Source: Pseudomonas sp. PDM14
GTDB taxonomy: Bacteria > Pseudomonadota > Gammaproteobacteria > Pseudomonadales > Pseudomonadaceae
Assembly: GCF_014851905.1 (NCBI RefSeq)
Contig: NZ_JACVAQ010000002.1
Location: forward strand, 434,001-498,000
Length of the DNA stretch: 64,000 nucleotides
Direction: 5' to 3'
Every line of letters starts with the position of its first letter. Within the stretch, counting starts at the first letter, position 1. Positions 19,050-27,716 of the stretch are shown here, piece after piece. Below the pieces are notes generated by a model. It was not told the origin of the DNA. It ran no database searches and worked only from the letters and a program-made list of their open reading frames with translations. Made by a program: the position numbers and the translations under genes.

Positions 19050-19065
19050 CTGTATTTATATACAG
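19050..19065. promoter_or_regulatory. LexA SOS box of the imuA-imuB-dnaE2 operon
   Basis: CTGTATTTATATACAG matches CTGT-N8-ACAG perfectly and lies within a longer palindrome, TACTGTATTTATATACAGTA. It is about 84-100 bases before imuA. It should be bound by LexA and place the downstream translesion genes under DNA-damage control. Confidence 0.92.
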
Positions 19066-19083
19066 TAATTTCGAGCTTGAGCC

Positions 19084-19149
19084 ATGCAGCACATTGTCAT
19101 CTTCCCAACCCTGTCGCTGCGTTACGCCGACATCGTCGGACCCCGCTGA
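19084..19149 (+). CDS. Possible 21-residue upstream ORF coupled to imuA
   Basis: The ATG at 19084 follows the SOS box by 18 bases and opens a 21-codon frame. Its TGA stop (19147-19149) overlaps the imuA ATG as TGATG. No strong Shine-Dalgarno precedes it. The overlap suggests a leader peptide or translational coupling, but chance is possible. Confidence 0.25.
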   Translation: MQHIVIFPTLSLRYADIVGPR

Positions 19150-19763
19150 TGGGTGCCGTAGTAGCCCTGGATGCCCTACTCGATGCGCGGCGCATCTGGA
19201 AAGGCCAGCACAGCGCGCCGCCACCCGGTAGCCAGCCGACCGGCCATGCCACGCTGGACGCTGCTCTGCCCAGCGGTGGCTGGCCAGACGCGGCATTGAG
19301 CGAGTTGCTGATCGCCGAGCCGGGCATCGGTGAACTGCAGCTGCTCTGGCCGACGCTCGCTCGTCTCAGCCAGACCCGCGAACGTGTAGTTCTGGTCGGC
19401 CCGCCTCACCTGCCCTACCCAGTCGCCTGGGAGGCGGCCGGTGTCGATTTGCGCCAGCTGCAGATCATTCAAGCCAGCGGCCGCGATGCACTGTGGGCAG
19501 CCGAACAATGCCTGCGCTCGGGCAGTTGCGGTGCGGTGCTGTGCTGGCCGCAACAGGCCGACGACCGCACCCTGCGCCGCTTGCAGGTCGCTGCGGAAAC
19601 TGGCGCTACCCTGGCGTTCGCCTACCGGCCGTTACGCGAAGCAGTGAACCCTTCACCGGCGGCACTGCGCCTGGCGGTGGAAGCCAACCCGGCGCAACTG
19701 CGCGTGCTCAAGTGCCGTGGCGGGCTGGCGCCGGCGCGACCGATCCCGGCCGTCTGGCACTGA
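19149..19763 (+). CDS. imuA: Translesion DNA synthesis-associated protein ImuA
   Basis: The 204-residue RecA/SulA-like protein is part of the inducible mutasome with ImuB and DnaE2. Typical features are the N-terminal MGAVVALDALLDARRIW, LPSGGWPDAALSELL in place of the RecA Walker A region, and ERVVLVGPPHLPYP. ATG 19149 matches the usual family N-terminus, whereas the longer frame from 19077 has unrelated residues. It is preceded by a perfect SOS box and followed within eight bases by imuB. No lexA2 gene lies between the SOS box and imuA, although some pseudomonads have one there. Confidence 0.9.
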   Translation: MGAVVALDALLDARRIWKGQHSAPPPGSQPTGHATLDAALPSGGWPDAALSELLIAEPGIGELQLLWPTLARLSQTRERVVLVGPPHLPYPVAWEAAGVDLRQLQIIQASGRDALWAAEQCLRSGSCGAVLCWPQQADDRTLRRLQVAAETGATLAFAYRPLREAVNPSPAALRLAVEANPAQLRVLKCRGGLAPARPIPAVWH

Positions 19764-19770
19764 GGCGCGC

Positions 19771-21183
19771 ATGCTCTGGGCCTGCATCCTGCTGCCACAA
19801 CTGGCCATGGATGGCGTGCTGCGCCAGCGCGTCGACGCCGACGCACCGCTGGTGCTGCTCAGCGGTTCGGCGCAGCGCCGTGTACTGCAGGCGGTGAACC
19901 CGGCTGCCCGCGCTCTGGGCTTGAAGCCCGGCCAGGCATTGAGCGCGGCCCAGGCCCTGAGCCGCGACTTTGCCGCCGCCGAATACGACCTGGCGCAGAT
20001 CGAGCGCTGGCGCCAGTTGCTGGCCGCCTGGGCCTATCGCTTCAGCTCGCAGGTCAGCCTCGATCATCCGCGTGCCTTGCTGCTGGAGGTGCAATCGAGC
20101 TTCAGTCTGTTCGGCCCCTGGCCGCGCTTCGAAGCACGCCTGCGCGAGGAGCTGGCCGCTCTGGGCTTTCGCCACCGCATCACTGCCGCGCCAAACCCGC
20201 TGGCCGCACGTGTGCTGGCCAACGCCCACGATGGCCTGCTGGTCGACAACGAGACCACGCTGCAGCCACTACTTGGACAACTGCCACTGGATCGCGCCGG
20301 CCTGCCCCGCGAGGTGGCGACCGCGTTCACCCGCATGGGCCTGCGTACGCTGCGCCAGGTCCTGGCCCTGCCACGCGATACCTTGGCCCGGCGCTTCCCC
20401 GCCGAGGTATTGCACCATCTCGACGTGCTGCACGGCACCCGGCCGCACGCACTGAATTTCTATCTGCCACCTGACCGCTTCGAGTCGCGCATCGAGCTGA
20501 ACTTCGACGTCGAATCGCACCAGGCCCTGCTGTTTCCCGTGCGCCGCCTGACCGCCGACCTCGCCGCCTACCTGGCCGGGCGCGACAGCGGCGTACAGCG
20601 CTTCACCCTGCACCTGGAGCACCACGAGCGCGAAGACACCCAGCTCACGGTCGGCCTGCTCAGTGCCGAACGCGAACCGGCGATGCTCTTCGAGCTGACC
20701 CGCGGCCGTCTCGAGCACCTGCAACTGCCCGCACCCGTGCAGGCTCTGCGCCTGATCGCCCGCGACCTGCCGGCCTTCGTTCCGGAGCACCGCGAGCTGT
20801 TCAATGAACGGCCACAGCAATCCCTGCCCTGGGAGCAGTTGCGTGAACGTCTGCGCGCGCGTCTCGGTGACGAAGCCGTGCATGGTTTGCATGCCGTGGC
20901 CGACCACCGCCCCGAGTGCGCCTGGCGTGGAGCCAGTGCTAGCACGCCCCCGCCACCGATGAGCCACGCTCCGCGGCCGGGTTGGCTGCTAGGAGAGCCG
21001 ATCCCGCTGCGCGGCGCACCACGCCTGCTCGCCGGCCCCGAGCGCATCGAGTCCGGCTGGTGGGACGGCGGCGACGTACGCCGCGACTACTACCTGATCG
21101 AAACCCGCAGCGGTCAGCGCGGCTGGGCCTATCGCGCAGTCGGCAGCGACGGGCCGTTGCTGCTGCACGGCTGGTTCGCATGA
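19771..21183 (+). CDS. imuB: Y-family polymerase-like protein ImuB
   Basis: The 470-residue protein resembles Y-family polymerases. ImuB proteins of this family usually lack the catalytic acidic residues and act as clamp-binding adaptors for DnaE2. The N-terminal [14 protein letters not shown] lacks the DxD-type metal site of active Pol IV. A helix-hairpin-helix-like segment ([24 protein letters not shown]) and a little-finger region follow. The C-terminus includes [24 protein letters not shown], common in ImuB. The stop overlaps the dnaE2 ATG (ATGA), so the two are coupled. Confidence 0.92.
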   Translation: MLWACILLPQLAMDGVLRQRVDADAPLVLLSGSAQRRVLQAVNPAARALGLKPGQALSAAQALSRDFAAAEYDLAQIERWRQLLAAWAYRFSSQVSLDHPRALLLEVQSSFSLFGPWPRFEARLREELAALGFRHRITAAPNPLAARVLANAHDGLLVDNETTLQPLLGQLPLDRAGLPREVATAFTRMGLRTLRQVLALPRDTLARRFPAEVLHHLDVLHGTRPHALNFYLPPDRFESRIELNFDVESHQALLFPVRRLTADLAAYLAGRDSGVQRFTLHLEHHEREDTQLTVGLLSAEREPAMLFELTRGRLEHLQLPAPVQALRLIARDLPAFVPEHRELFNERPQQSLPWEQLRERLRARLGDEAVHGLHAVADHRPECAWRGASASTPPPPMSHAPRPGWLLGEPIPLRGAPRLLAGPERIESGWWDGGDVRRDYYLIETRSGQRGWAYRAVGSDGPLLLHGWFA

Positions 21184-24100
21184 ACGCCGGGTATGCCGAG
21201 CTGCACTGCCTGTCCAACTTCAGCTTCCAGCGCGGCGCCTCCAGCGCCCAGGAACTGTTCGAGCGTGCCAAACGCCTCGGCTATCGCTCGCTGGCGATCA
21301 CCGACGAGTGCACCCTGGCCGGCATCGTTCGCGCCTGGCAGGCGGCCAAGGCCTGTGAACTGCCGCTGATCATCGGCAGTGAGATGCACATCGAGAACGG
21401 CCCCAAGCTGGTGCTGCTGGTGGCCGACCTCACCGGCTACCAGGCCCTCTGCCGCCTGATCACCCTCGCCCGCCGCCGCGCCGAGAAAGGCCGCTATCGC
21501 CTGCTGCACGAAGACTTCGATGCACCACTGAGCGGCCTGTTGGCGATCTGGCTGCCGAGCGACGAGAACCCGCAGCACGGCGATTGGCTGCGCCAACGCT
21601 TCGGTGCGGACCTGTGGCTGGGCGTGGCGCTGCACCGCGGCCCGGACGATGCAAGGCAGCTGCAGCGCCGGCTCGCTCTCGCGGCCCAGCTGGGCCTGCG
21701 TGCGGTGGCCTGCGGCGACGTGCACATGCACGCCCGCGGACGCCGCGCCCTGCAAGACTGCATGACCGCTATCCGCCACCACCTGCCAGTGGCGGAAGCC
21801 GGCCTGCACCTGTACGCCAATGGCGAGCGCCACCTGCGCCGGCACGAGGAGCTGGCCGAGCTCTACCCGAGCGAACTGCTCACCGAGACACTGCAGATCG
21901 CCGCGCGCTGTCATTTCGATCTCGGCCAACTGCGCTATCAATACCCACGGGAACTGGTGCCCGAGGACCATACGCCGACCACCTGGCTGCGCCATCTGGC
22001 CGAGAAAAACATCCCCTGGCGCTGGCCGAGAGGCATCCCCGAGCAGGCGCGGAAAAACCTGGAGAAAGAGCTGAGCGTGATCGAAGAGCTCGAGTACGAA
22101 AGCTACTTCCTCACGGTACACGACATCGTCCAGTTCGCCCGCCAGCAGCACATCCTCTGCCAGGGCCGTGGTTCGGCCGCCAACTCCACGCTGTGTTTCG
22201 TGCTCGGCATCACCGAGCTGGACCCGGCGAACTCCAACCTGCTGTTCGAACGCTTTCTCTCCAAAGAGCGCAACGAGCCGCCGGACATCGACGTGGACTT
22301 CGAGCACGAGCGCCGCGAGGAAGTCATTCAGTACGTGTTCCGCCGCTACGGCCGCGACCGCGCCGCGCTCACCGCCGTGGCCAGTACCTACCACGGCGCC
22401 GGTGCGGTGCGCGATATTGCCAAGGCACTCGGCCTGCCACCGGATCAGGTCAATGCCCTGGCGGCCTGCTGCGGCCGCTGGACCGACAAGCTGCCACCGG
22501 CCGAACGTCTGCGGGAAGCCGGCTTCGATCCCGACAGCCCGATCCTGCGCCGGGTCCTGGCCCTCACCGACCAGTTGATCGGCTTTCCCCGGCATCTGTC
22601 GCAGCACCCAGGCGGCTTCGTCATTTCCGAGCAACCGCTGCACCAACTGGTGCCGGTGGAGAATGCCGCGATGGCCGAGCGCAGCATCATCCAGTGGGAC
22701 AAGGATGACCTCGACCTGATCGGCCTGCTCAAGGTCGATGTACTGGCACTGGGCATGCTCAGCGCGCTGCGGCGCTGCTTCAACCTGATCGAACGCTACC
22801 GCGGCAAGCGCTGGAGCATCGCCAGCATTCCTCCAGGCGACAAACCGACCTACGAAATGATCAGCCGCGCCGACACCGTGGGCGTGTTCCAGATCGAATC
22901 CCGCGCACAGATGGCCATGTTGCCGCGGCTCAGGCCGCAGAACTTCTACGACCTGGTGATCGAAGTGGCGATCGTGCGCCCGGGGCCGATCCAGGGCGAC
23001 ATGGTTCATCCCTACCTGCGGCGCCGCAACAAAGAGGAGGCAGTCACCTACCCGTCCGAGGAGCTGAAACCGGTGTTCGAGCGAACCCTGGGCGTGCCGC
23101 TGTTTCAGGAACAGGTCATGCAGCTGGCCATCGTCGCCGCTGAGTACACGCCCGGTGAAGCCGACGAACTGCGCCGCTCGATGGCGGCCTGGAAGCGTCA
23201 CGGCGGGTTGGAACACCATCGCGACAAGCTGATGACGAAAATGACCGCACGCGGCTACACCGCGGAATTTGTCACACGCATCTTCGAACAGATCAAAGGC
23301 TTTGGCAGTTACGGCTTCCCCGAATCCCACGCCGCCAGCTTCGCCTTGCTCACCTATGCCAGCTGCTGGCTCAAATGCCACGAGCCGGCGGCCTTTGCCT
23401 GCGCCTTGATCAACAGCTGGCCGATGGGCTTCTACAGCCCCGACCAGGTGCTGCAGGACGCCCGCCGCCATCGCATTCAGATCCGTCCGGTGGACGTGCG
23501 TCACAGCGACTGGGACTGCAGCCTGGAGCCCTGCGACGGCGCGCAGCCGGCGATCCGTCTCGGTCTGCGCATGGTTCGCAGTCTGCGTGAGGAGGTAGGC
23601 CAGCGAATTGCCGATGCCCGTCAGCGCGGAGCGTATGTCGATATCGACGACCTCAGCCGCCGCGCCAATCTGGATGCCCGCGCCCGCGAACTGCTGGCCG
23701 ATGCCGGCGCCCTGCGCGGGCTGGTCGGCCATCGGCACCGTGCGCGCTGGGCGGTGGCCGGGGTGGAAGCACCGCTGCCGCTGTTCGCCGAGCAACCGGC
23801 CCGCCACGAAACAGCGGTGGCCCTACCGTTGCCCAGTGCAGGCGAGGACATGCTTACCGACTACGCCACCCTCGGCACCACCCTCGGCCCACACCCACTG
23901 AAGCTGCTGCGCAGCCAGTTACACGCCAGACGCTGTCGCAGCTCGCGCGAGCTGCCGGGCATCGAACACGAGCGGCCCGTGCGCGTCGCCGGCCTGGTGA
24001 TCGGCCGCCAGCGCCCGCAAACCGCCAGCGGGGTGACCTTCGTCACCCTGGAAGACGAGTTCGGCATGATCAACGTAGTGGTCTGGCACGACCTCGCCGA

Positions 24101-24254
24101 GCGCCAGCGCCGTGTGCTGCTGCAGTCGCAGCTGTTGCAGATCGATGGGCGCCTGGAGTCCCACCAAGGTGTACGTCACGTGATCGCCGGGCGCCTGATC
24201 GACCTGACCCCGCTGCTGACCGGACTCAATGTGCGCAGCCGCGACTTTCACTAG
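21180..24254 (+). CDS. dnaE2: Error-prone DNA polymerase DnaE2
   Basis: The 1024-residue C-family polymerase performs mutagenic translesion synthesis. The N-terminal PHP domain starts [18 protein letters not shown]. The polymerase core has catalytic acidic residues in [16 protein letters not shown] and [19 protein letters not shown] helix-hairpin-helix and a C-terminal OB-fold ([26 protein letters not shown]) follow. It is shorter than replicative DnaE (about 1170). ATG 21180 overlaps the imuB stop. It is the last gene of the SOS-controlled operon. Confidence 0.95.
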   Translation: MNAGYAELHCLSNFSFQRGASSAQELFERAKRLGYRSLAITDECTLAGIVRAWQAAKACELPLIIGSEMHIENGPKLVLLVADLTGYQALCRLITLARRRAEKGRYRLLHEDFDAPLSGLLAIWLPSDENPQHGDWLRQRFGADLWLGVALHRGPDDARQLQRRLALAAQLGLRAVACGDVHMHARGRRALQDCMTAIRHHLPVAEAGLHLYANGERHLRRHEELAELYPSELLTETLQIAARCHFDLGQLRYQYPRELVPEDHTPTTWLRHLAEKNIPWRWPRGIPEQARKNLEKELSVIEELEYESYFLTVHDIVQFARQQHILCQGRGSAANSTLCFVLGITELDPANSNLLFERFLSKERNEPPDIDVDFEHERREEVIQYVFRRYGRDRAALTAVASTYHGAGAVRDIAKALGLPPDQVNALAACCGRWTDKLPPAERLREAGFDPDSPILRRVLALTDQLIGFPRHLSQHPGGFVISEQPLHQLVPVENAAMAERSIIQWDKDDLDLIGLLKVDVLALGMLSALRRCFNLIERYRGKRWSIASIPPGDKPTYEMISRADTVGVFQIESRAQMAMLPRLRPQNFYDLVIEVAIVRPGPIQGDMVHPYLRRRNKEEAVTYPSEELKPVFERTLGVPLFQEQVMQLAIVAAEYTPGEADELRRSMAAWKRHGGLEHHRDKLMTKMTARGYTAEFVTRIFEQIKGFGSYGFPESHAASFALLTYASCWLKCHEPAAFACALINSWPMGFYSPDQVLQDARRHRIQIRPVDVRHSDWDCSLEPCDGAQPAIRLGLRMVRSLREEVGQRIADARQRGAYVDIDDLSRRANLDARARELLADAGALRGLVGHRHRARWAVAGVEAPLPLFAEQPARHETAVALPLPSAGEDMLTDYATLGTTLGPHPLKLLRSQLHARRCRSSRELPGIEHERPVRVAGLVIGRQRPQTASGVTFVTLEDEFGMINVVVWHDLAERQRRVLLQSQLLQIDGRLESHQGVRHVIAGRLIDLTPLLTGLNVRSRDFH

Positions 24255-24296
24255 GCATGGCTATGAATATCAAGGCACACATCATGTCGGTCAGGA

Positions 24297-24863
24297 CTAC
24301 GCAGCAGCCGTCTGTGCACCGGCGAGCAATACCTCGGCGGCCGCGCGGGCGATCAGCGCCTGATCGCCCGGACCCTGCACGTGGGCCATGCTCATCGCGC
24401 CTTCCAGTAGAAACTGCAGCTGCAGGGCCAGCGCCCCGGGCTGCGCCACGCCCAGTGCGTCCACCAGCTCATGGAAATGCGCAGTGGATGCCGCCTTGAA
24501 CAGCGCCGCCTGGCGGTGAATCGGGTGTGTGCGGTCCTGGAACTCAGCGGTGGCGTTGGCGAAGCTGCAACCGCGGAAACCGTCCTGATGGATCCACAGG
24601 TGCAAGCCATCGAAGGTGCGCAGCAGCGCCTCGCGCGGCGGCAGTTGCTGGCGGATCACTGCGAGTTGCTGCAGCGTGCCCTCCTGCAGCATGTCGAGCA
24701 CGGCGAGGATCAGTTCGTCCTTGGACTTGAAGTGCTTGTACAGGGTCATCTTGGCCACGCCAGACTCGGCCAGGATGCGGTCGATGCCGGTGGCGTGATA
24801 GCCCTCGCGGGAAAACAGCGCCTGGGCGGTCAGGATCAGCTGCTCGCGTTTGTTCGAAGCCAT
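24297..24863 (-). CDS. TetR-family transcriptional repressor
   Basis: The 188-residue protein has an N-terminal helix-turn-helix (GYHATGIDRILAESGVAKMTLYKHFKSKDEL, ~20-50) and a C-terminal effector-binding domain containing GCSFANATAEFQDRTHP, typical of the TetR_C / YcdC-like subgroup. ATG 24863 gives the normal MASNKREQLILTAQALF start; the longer frame crosses the divergent promoter. It is divergent from the metallo-hydrolase gene, with a perfect palindrome between them, so it probably represses that gene and itself. The ligand is unknown. Confidence 0.9.
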   Translation of the reverse strand: MASNKREQLILTAQALFSREGYHATGIDRILAESGVAKMTLYKHFKSKDELILAVLDMLQEGTLQQLAVIRQQLPPREALLRTFDGLHLWIHQDGFRGCSFANATAEFQDRTHPIHRQAALFKAASTAHFHELVDALGVAQPGALALQLQFLLEGAMSMAHVQGPGDQALIARAAAEVLLAGAQTAAA

Positions 24864-24943
24864 TGGGGGTCCTCCACGGGCGGCCATTATGCGCAGCCGT
24901 TCGGGACGGCTCCACTGTGGTGGCGAATTGCCGCTTGAAATAT

Positions 24944-24957
24944 ACAGACCTGTCTGT
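24944..24957. promoter_or_regulatory. TetR-type operator between divergent genes
   Basis: ACAGAC-CT-GTCTGT is a perfect inverted repeat, flanked by AT-rich sequence (ATAT before, AATAT after). It lies 37 bases before the metallo-hydrolase start and about 80 bases before the TetR start, the usual place for an autoregulated TetR operator. Confidence 0.75.
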
Positions 24958-24993
24958 CTAATATCCAGGCACTTTCTTCCCACGAGAACCATC

Positions 24994-25851
24994 ATGCGTG
25001 CCGTCGTCGCCCTGCTCCTGATTCTGCTCAGCCTGCCCAGCTTCGCCGCCGGCATCCGCTTCGCGCTGGTGAAAACCGCAGAAACCGAAACCCGCGACGC
25101 GTTCACCGTCGAGGATGGCGCCTGGACCGAGAAGGTCGTCGCCAACCATGTCGCGGTGCTGATCGAGCACCACGCTGCCACCCTGCTGCTCGACACCTCG
25201 CTCGGGCGCCAGGTCGACAAGCAGTTTCAGAGCGAGATGCCCTGGTGGGACAAGCCGCTGCTGCAGTACGGCGCGGTGACCCCGGTGCGCGACCAGCTCG
25301 AGCGTGCCGGCATCCGCGTTGACCGCATCCTGCTTACCCACAGTCACTGGGATCACGCCTCGGGCCTGGTGGACTTTCCCGAGGTGCCGGTGTGGGCACC
25401 GTATGAAGAGATCGAGTTCAGCCAGATTTCCACGCCGCCGGCGGTGCTGCCCAGCCAGTTCCGCCATCCGATCAAATGGGTGCCGTTCAGCTATGAGTCG
25501 CAGCCGTTCATGGGCTTTGCCGCGAGCCACGACCTGTTCGGCGACGGCAGCCTGGTCATGGTGCCGCTCGATGGGCACACGCCAGGCTCGGTCGGCCTGT
25601 TCCTGACGCTGGAGGACGGCCGGCGTTTCTTCTTCACCGGCGATGCCAGCTGGCGCCTGGAAGGCTTTACCGGGCCGCGGGAAAAGTTCTGGATCAGCCG
25701 CAACATGGTCGACAACGACCGCGAACGCACCCGTGAGCAGTTGCAGACCGTGCACGACCTGTTGCTGCAACAGCCGAACCTGCGCGTGGTCCCCGCCCAC
25801 GACGAAGCCGTGCATCGCCAGCTAGGCTACTTCCCGCAGTGGGTGCAATGA
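24994..25851 (+). CDS. Secreted metallo-beta-lactamase-fold hydrolase
   Basis: The 285-residue protein has a signal peptide (MRAVVALLLILLSLPSFAAG). Its metal site motif is THSHWDH (HxHxDH) near residue 112. Further metal-ligand candidates are His in LDGHTPGSVG, Asp in FTGDASW and His in VVPAHDEAVH. The architecture resembles quorum-quenching lactonases and alkylsulfatase-like MBL enzymes rather than true beta-lactamases, but the substrate cannot be read from sequence. ATG 24994 is chosen because it gives the signal peptide and lies after the operator. The divergent TetR gene probably controls it. Confidence 0.88.
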   Translation: MRAVVALLLILLSLPSFAAGIRFALVKTAETETRDAFTVEDGAWTEKVVANHVAVLIEHHAATLLLDTSLGRQVDKQFQSEMPWWDKPLLQYGAVTPVRDQLERAGIRVDRILLTHSHWDHASGLVDFPEVPVWAPYEEIEFSQISTPPAVLPSQFRHPIKWVPFSYESQPFMGFAASHDLFGDGSLVMVPLDGHTPGSVGLFLTLEDGRRFFFTGDASWRLEGFTGPREKFWISRNMVDNDRERTREQLQTVHDLLLQQPNLRVVPAHDEAVHRQLGYFPQWVQ

Positions 25852-25920
25852 CGGCCTCGTAACTCGACCAATGTCTAAAGGTGTTGGACGTTACGAAATG
25901 TTTTAGTCATGCCGCTGTAA

Positions 25921-25950
25921 CAGACCGTTGCCCTCGCTTTCAACGGTCTG
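25921..25950. promoter_or_regulatory. Perfect 10-bp inverted repeat upstream of the porin
   Basis: CAGACCGTTG and CAACGGTCTG pair perfectly around a 10-base loop, about 50 bases before the porin start. It may be an operator, a 5'-UTR hairpin, or a terminator of the preceding gene (no T-run follows). Confidence 0.5.
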
Positions 25951-25992
25951 GCAACAGGGTGGCCCATCCGCCCTGCAACCCCAAGCCGAGGA

Positions 25993-26003
25993 AACAATAA
26001 CAA
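25993..26003 (+). promoter_or_regulatory. A-rich Hfq/Crc-type catabolite activity motif at the porin start
   Basis: AACAATAACAA reads as three AAN repeats plus AA, just after GAGG and ending on the A of the porin ATG. This matches the AAnAAnAA motif by which Hfq with Crc blocks translation of uptake genes during carbon catabolite repression in pseudomonads. Confidence 0.65.
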
Positions 26004-27304
26004 TGAGCAAGTCTCTTCTCGCCCGCAGCGTGGCTCTTGCCGCACTGGGCACCAGCCTCACCCTGCCAGGCATGGCGCACGCGGACTTCATCAAGGACAG
26101 CAAAGCCGGCATTGAACTGCGCAACTTCTATATGAACCGCGACTTCCGCCAGGACGGGGGCCCGAATCCACCGGCCATCCCGGGCAAGGGCGGTGAACTG
26201 CGCAGCAAGGCGGAAGACTGGGCACAAGGCTTCATCCTGCGCTACGAATCCGGCTTCACCGAAGGCACCATCGGCGTCGGCGTCGATGCCATCGGCACCC
26301 TGGGCATCAAGCTCGACTCCGGCCGCGGCAGCACCGGTACCGGTGTCCTGCAGCTGGACCGCGAAACCGGCCGCGCCCAGGACGACTACGGCGACTTCGG
26401 CGTGACCGCCAAGCTGAAGGCCTCCAACAGCGTTCTCAAGCTCGGCACCCTGATGCCGAAATTGCCGACAGTTGGCTCCAACGATTCGCGCCTGCTGCCG
26501 CAGAGCTTCCAGGGCGGCTGGCTGAATTCGGCCGAGATCGAAGGCCTGACCCTCGACGCCGGCCAGCTGAGCCGCGTCAACCAGCGCGACTCGTCCGACC
26601 ACGAAGCCATGACCATGACCGGCGGTACCGGCCGTGGCATCACCGGCACCGCCGGCGTGACCAGCGACGAGTTCAACTTCGCCGGCGCCAGCTACAAGTG
26701 GAACAGCCAGCTGACCACCAGCTACAACTACGGCGAACTGGAAGACTTCTACAAACAGCACATCCTCAACGCCGTGCACGTGCTGCCGCTGGGCGAAGGC
26801 CAGAGCCTGAAGTCCGACCTGCGCTTCGCCCGCTCCACCGACGACGGCACCACCAACGTCGACAACAAGGCGCTGGGTGCGATGTTCACCTATACCCTGA
26901 GCGGCCACTCCTTCGGCCTCGGCTACCAGAAGATGAGCGGCGACACCGGCTACGCCTACATCGGCGGCACCGACCCGTTCCTGGTCAACTACGTGCAGAT
27001 CGGCGACTTCGCCTTCAAGGACGAGAAATCCTGGCAGGCGCGCTATGACTTCAACTTCGCCAGCATCGGCATTCCCGGCCTGACCTTCATGACCCGCTAC
27101 CTGAGCGGCGATAACGTCGACCTGGGCGCCGGCGTCGCCGATGGCAAAGAATGGGAACGCAACACCGACATCGCCTACGTGTTCCAGGACGGCCCGATGA
27201 AGAATCTGGGCATCAAATGGCGCAACGCGACCACCCGCTCCACCTTCGGCAATGACCTGGACGAAAACCGCCTGATCGTCAGCTACACCCTGCCGATCTG
27301 GTAA
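26003..27304 (+). CDS. OprD-family outer-membrane porin
   Basis: The 433-residue protein has a signal peptide ending HADFIKD. OprD-family marks include GIELRNFYMNRDFR, DWAQGFILRYESGFTEG, LGTLMPKLPTVGSNDSRLLPQSFQG and the C-terminal aromatic strand RLIVSYTLPIW. It should form an 18-strand barrel for uptake of small organic acids, amino acids or aromatics; the substrate is not evident. ATG 26003 gives the signal peptide. An A-rich Crc/Hfq-type motif overlaps the start. The 3' end of the gene and its terminator are repeated 263 bases downstream. Confidence 0.92.
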   Translation: MSKSLLARSVALAALGTSLTLPGMAHADFIKDSKAGIELRNFYMNRDFRQDGGPNPPAIPGKGGELRSKAEDWAQGFILRYESGFTEGTIGVGVDAIGTLGIKLDSGRGSTGTGVLQLDRETGRAQDDYGDFGVTAKLKASNSVLKLGTLMPKLPTVGSNDSRLLPQSFQGGWLNSAEIEGLTLDAGQLSRVNQRDSSDHEAMTMTGGTGRGITGTAGVTSDEFNFAGASYKWNSQLTTSYNYGELEDFYKQHILNAVHVLPLGEGQSLKSDLRFARSTDDGTTNVDNKALGAMFTYTLSGHSFGLGYQKMSGDTGYAYIGGTDPFLVNYVQIGDFAFKDEKSWQARYDFNFASIGIPGLTFMTRYLSGDNVDLGAGVADGKEWERNTDIAYVFQDGPMKNLGIKWRNATTRSTFGNDLDENRLIVSYTLPIW

Positions 27305-27396
27305 TACCGGCCGCTCTTGCAGCCGCCATGAGGTTGCAGCGCCCAAGAAAAAGCCCGCCAATTGGCGGGCTTTTTTATTGGCGTTTTCCTGACGCA
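27285..27396 (+). repeat. Direct repeat copy 1: porin 3' end plus terminator
   Basis: This ~112-bp stretch covers the last codons of the porin (encoding TLPIW), its stop codon and its terminator. It recurs almost unchanged at 27548-27660. The copies differ by a few substitutions (AATTGG versus AATCGG in the hairpin) and a two-base length difference near GCGTTTTCC/GCGTTCC. Confidence 0.9.
27348..27376. terminator. Intrinsic terminator of the porin gene
   Basis: GCCCGCCAA pairs with TTGGCGGGC, with five A before and six T after. It is a classical bidirectional intrinsic terminator, 44 bases after the porin stop. Confidence 0.92.
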
Positions 27397-27444
27397 GACA
27401 TGTGCGCTCAACCCATCGAAGGGTGCGCCATTGATCGCTTGATC

Positions 27445-27540
27445 GTTCCCACGCTCCGCGTGGGAACGCGGCTGCAGACGCTCTGCGTCTGTGGGACGCG
27501 GAGCGTCCCTGGATCAGATTCCCACGCAGGAGCGTGGGAA
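27445..27540. repeat. REP-type cluster of four consecutive hairpins
   Basis: Four palindromes follow one another. GTTCCCACGC/GCGTGGGAAC (27445-27467) comes first. CAGACGC/GCGTCTG follows near 27475-27491. GGGACGC/GCGTCCC is at 27493-27509. TTCCCACGC/GCGTGGGAA is at 27519-27540. The outer two share the same stem. GTTCCCACGC-type palindromes are a common REP family in pseudomonads. The cluster lies between the two direct repeats of the porin end. Confidence 0.88.
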
Positions 27541-27547
27541 CCATCGG

Positions 27548-27660
27548 ACACCCTGCCGATCTGGTAATACCGGCCGCTCTTGCAGCCGCCATGAGGTTGC
27601 AGCGCCCAAGAAAAAGCCCGCCAATCGGCGGGCTTTTTCATTGGCGTTCCTGACGCTGAC
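27548..27660 (+). repeat. Direct repeat copy 2: relic of the porin 3' end plus terminator
   Basis: It begins ACACCCTGCCGATCTGGTAA, the same bases that encode the porin C-terminus and stop, and continues through a second copy of the terminator. It is non-coding here. With copy 1 it brackets the REP cluster at an offset of 263 bases. Confidence 0.88.
27611..27638. terminator. Second, duplicated bidirectional terminator
   Basis: GCCCGCC pairs with GGCGGGC, with five A before and five T after. It can also end transcription of the convergent amt gene on the minus strand. The remaining ~55 bases to the amt stop hold nothing recognisable. Confidence 0.88.
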
Positions 27661-27716
27661 CTGTTCGCTCAGGCGCACCCTGCAACGACCATCGTGCCTT
27701 TTTTACTGTGCCGGGC

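Noticed and set aside
18917..19148. Possible 4.5S (SRP) RNA near dnaX
   Set aside because: I looked for the conserved GGTCAGG...GGAAGCAGCC core and did not find it here.
21129..23807. 892-residue open frame antisense to dnaE2
   Set aside because: It lies opposite a gene with clear polymerase motifs, has no recognisable domain, and is expected from high-GC codon bias that suppresses stops in other frames.
25940..27592. 550-residue open frame antisense to the porin
   Set aside because: It includes the REP cluster and the reverse of the porin; composition is typical of a shadow frame.
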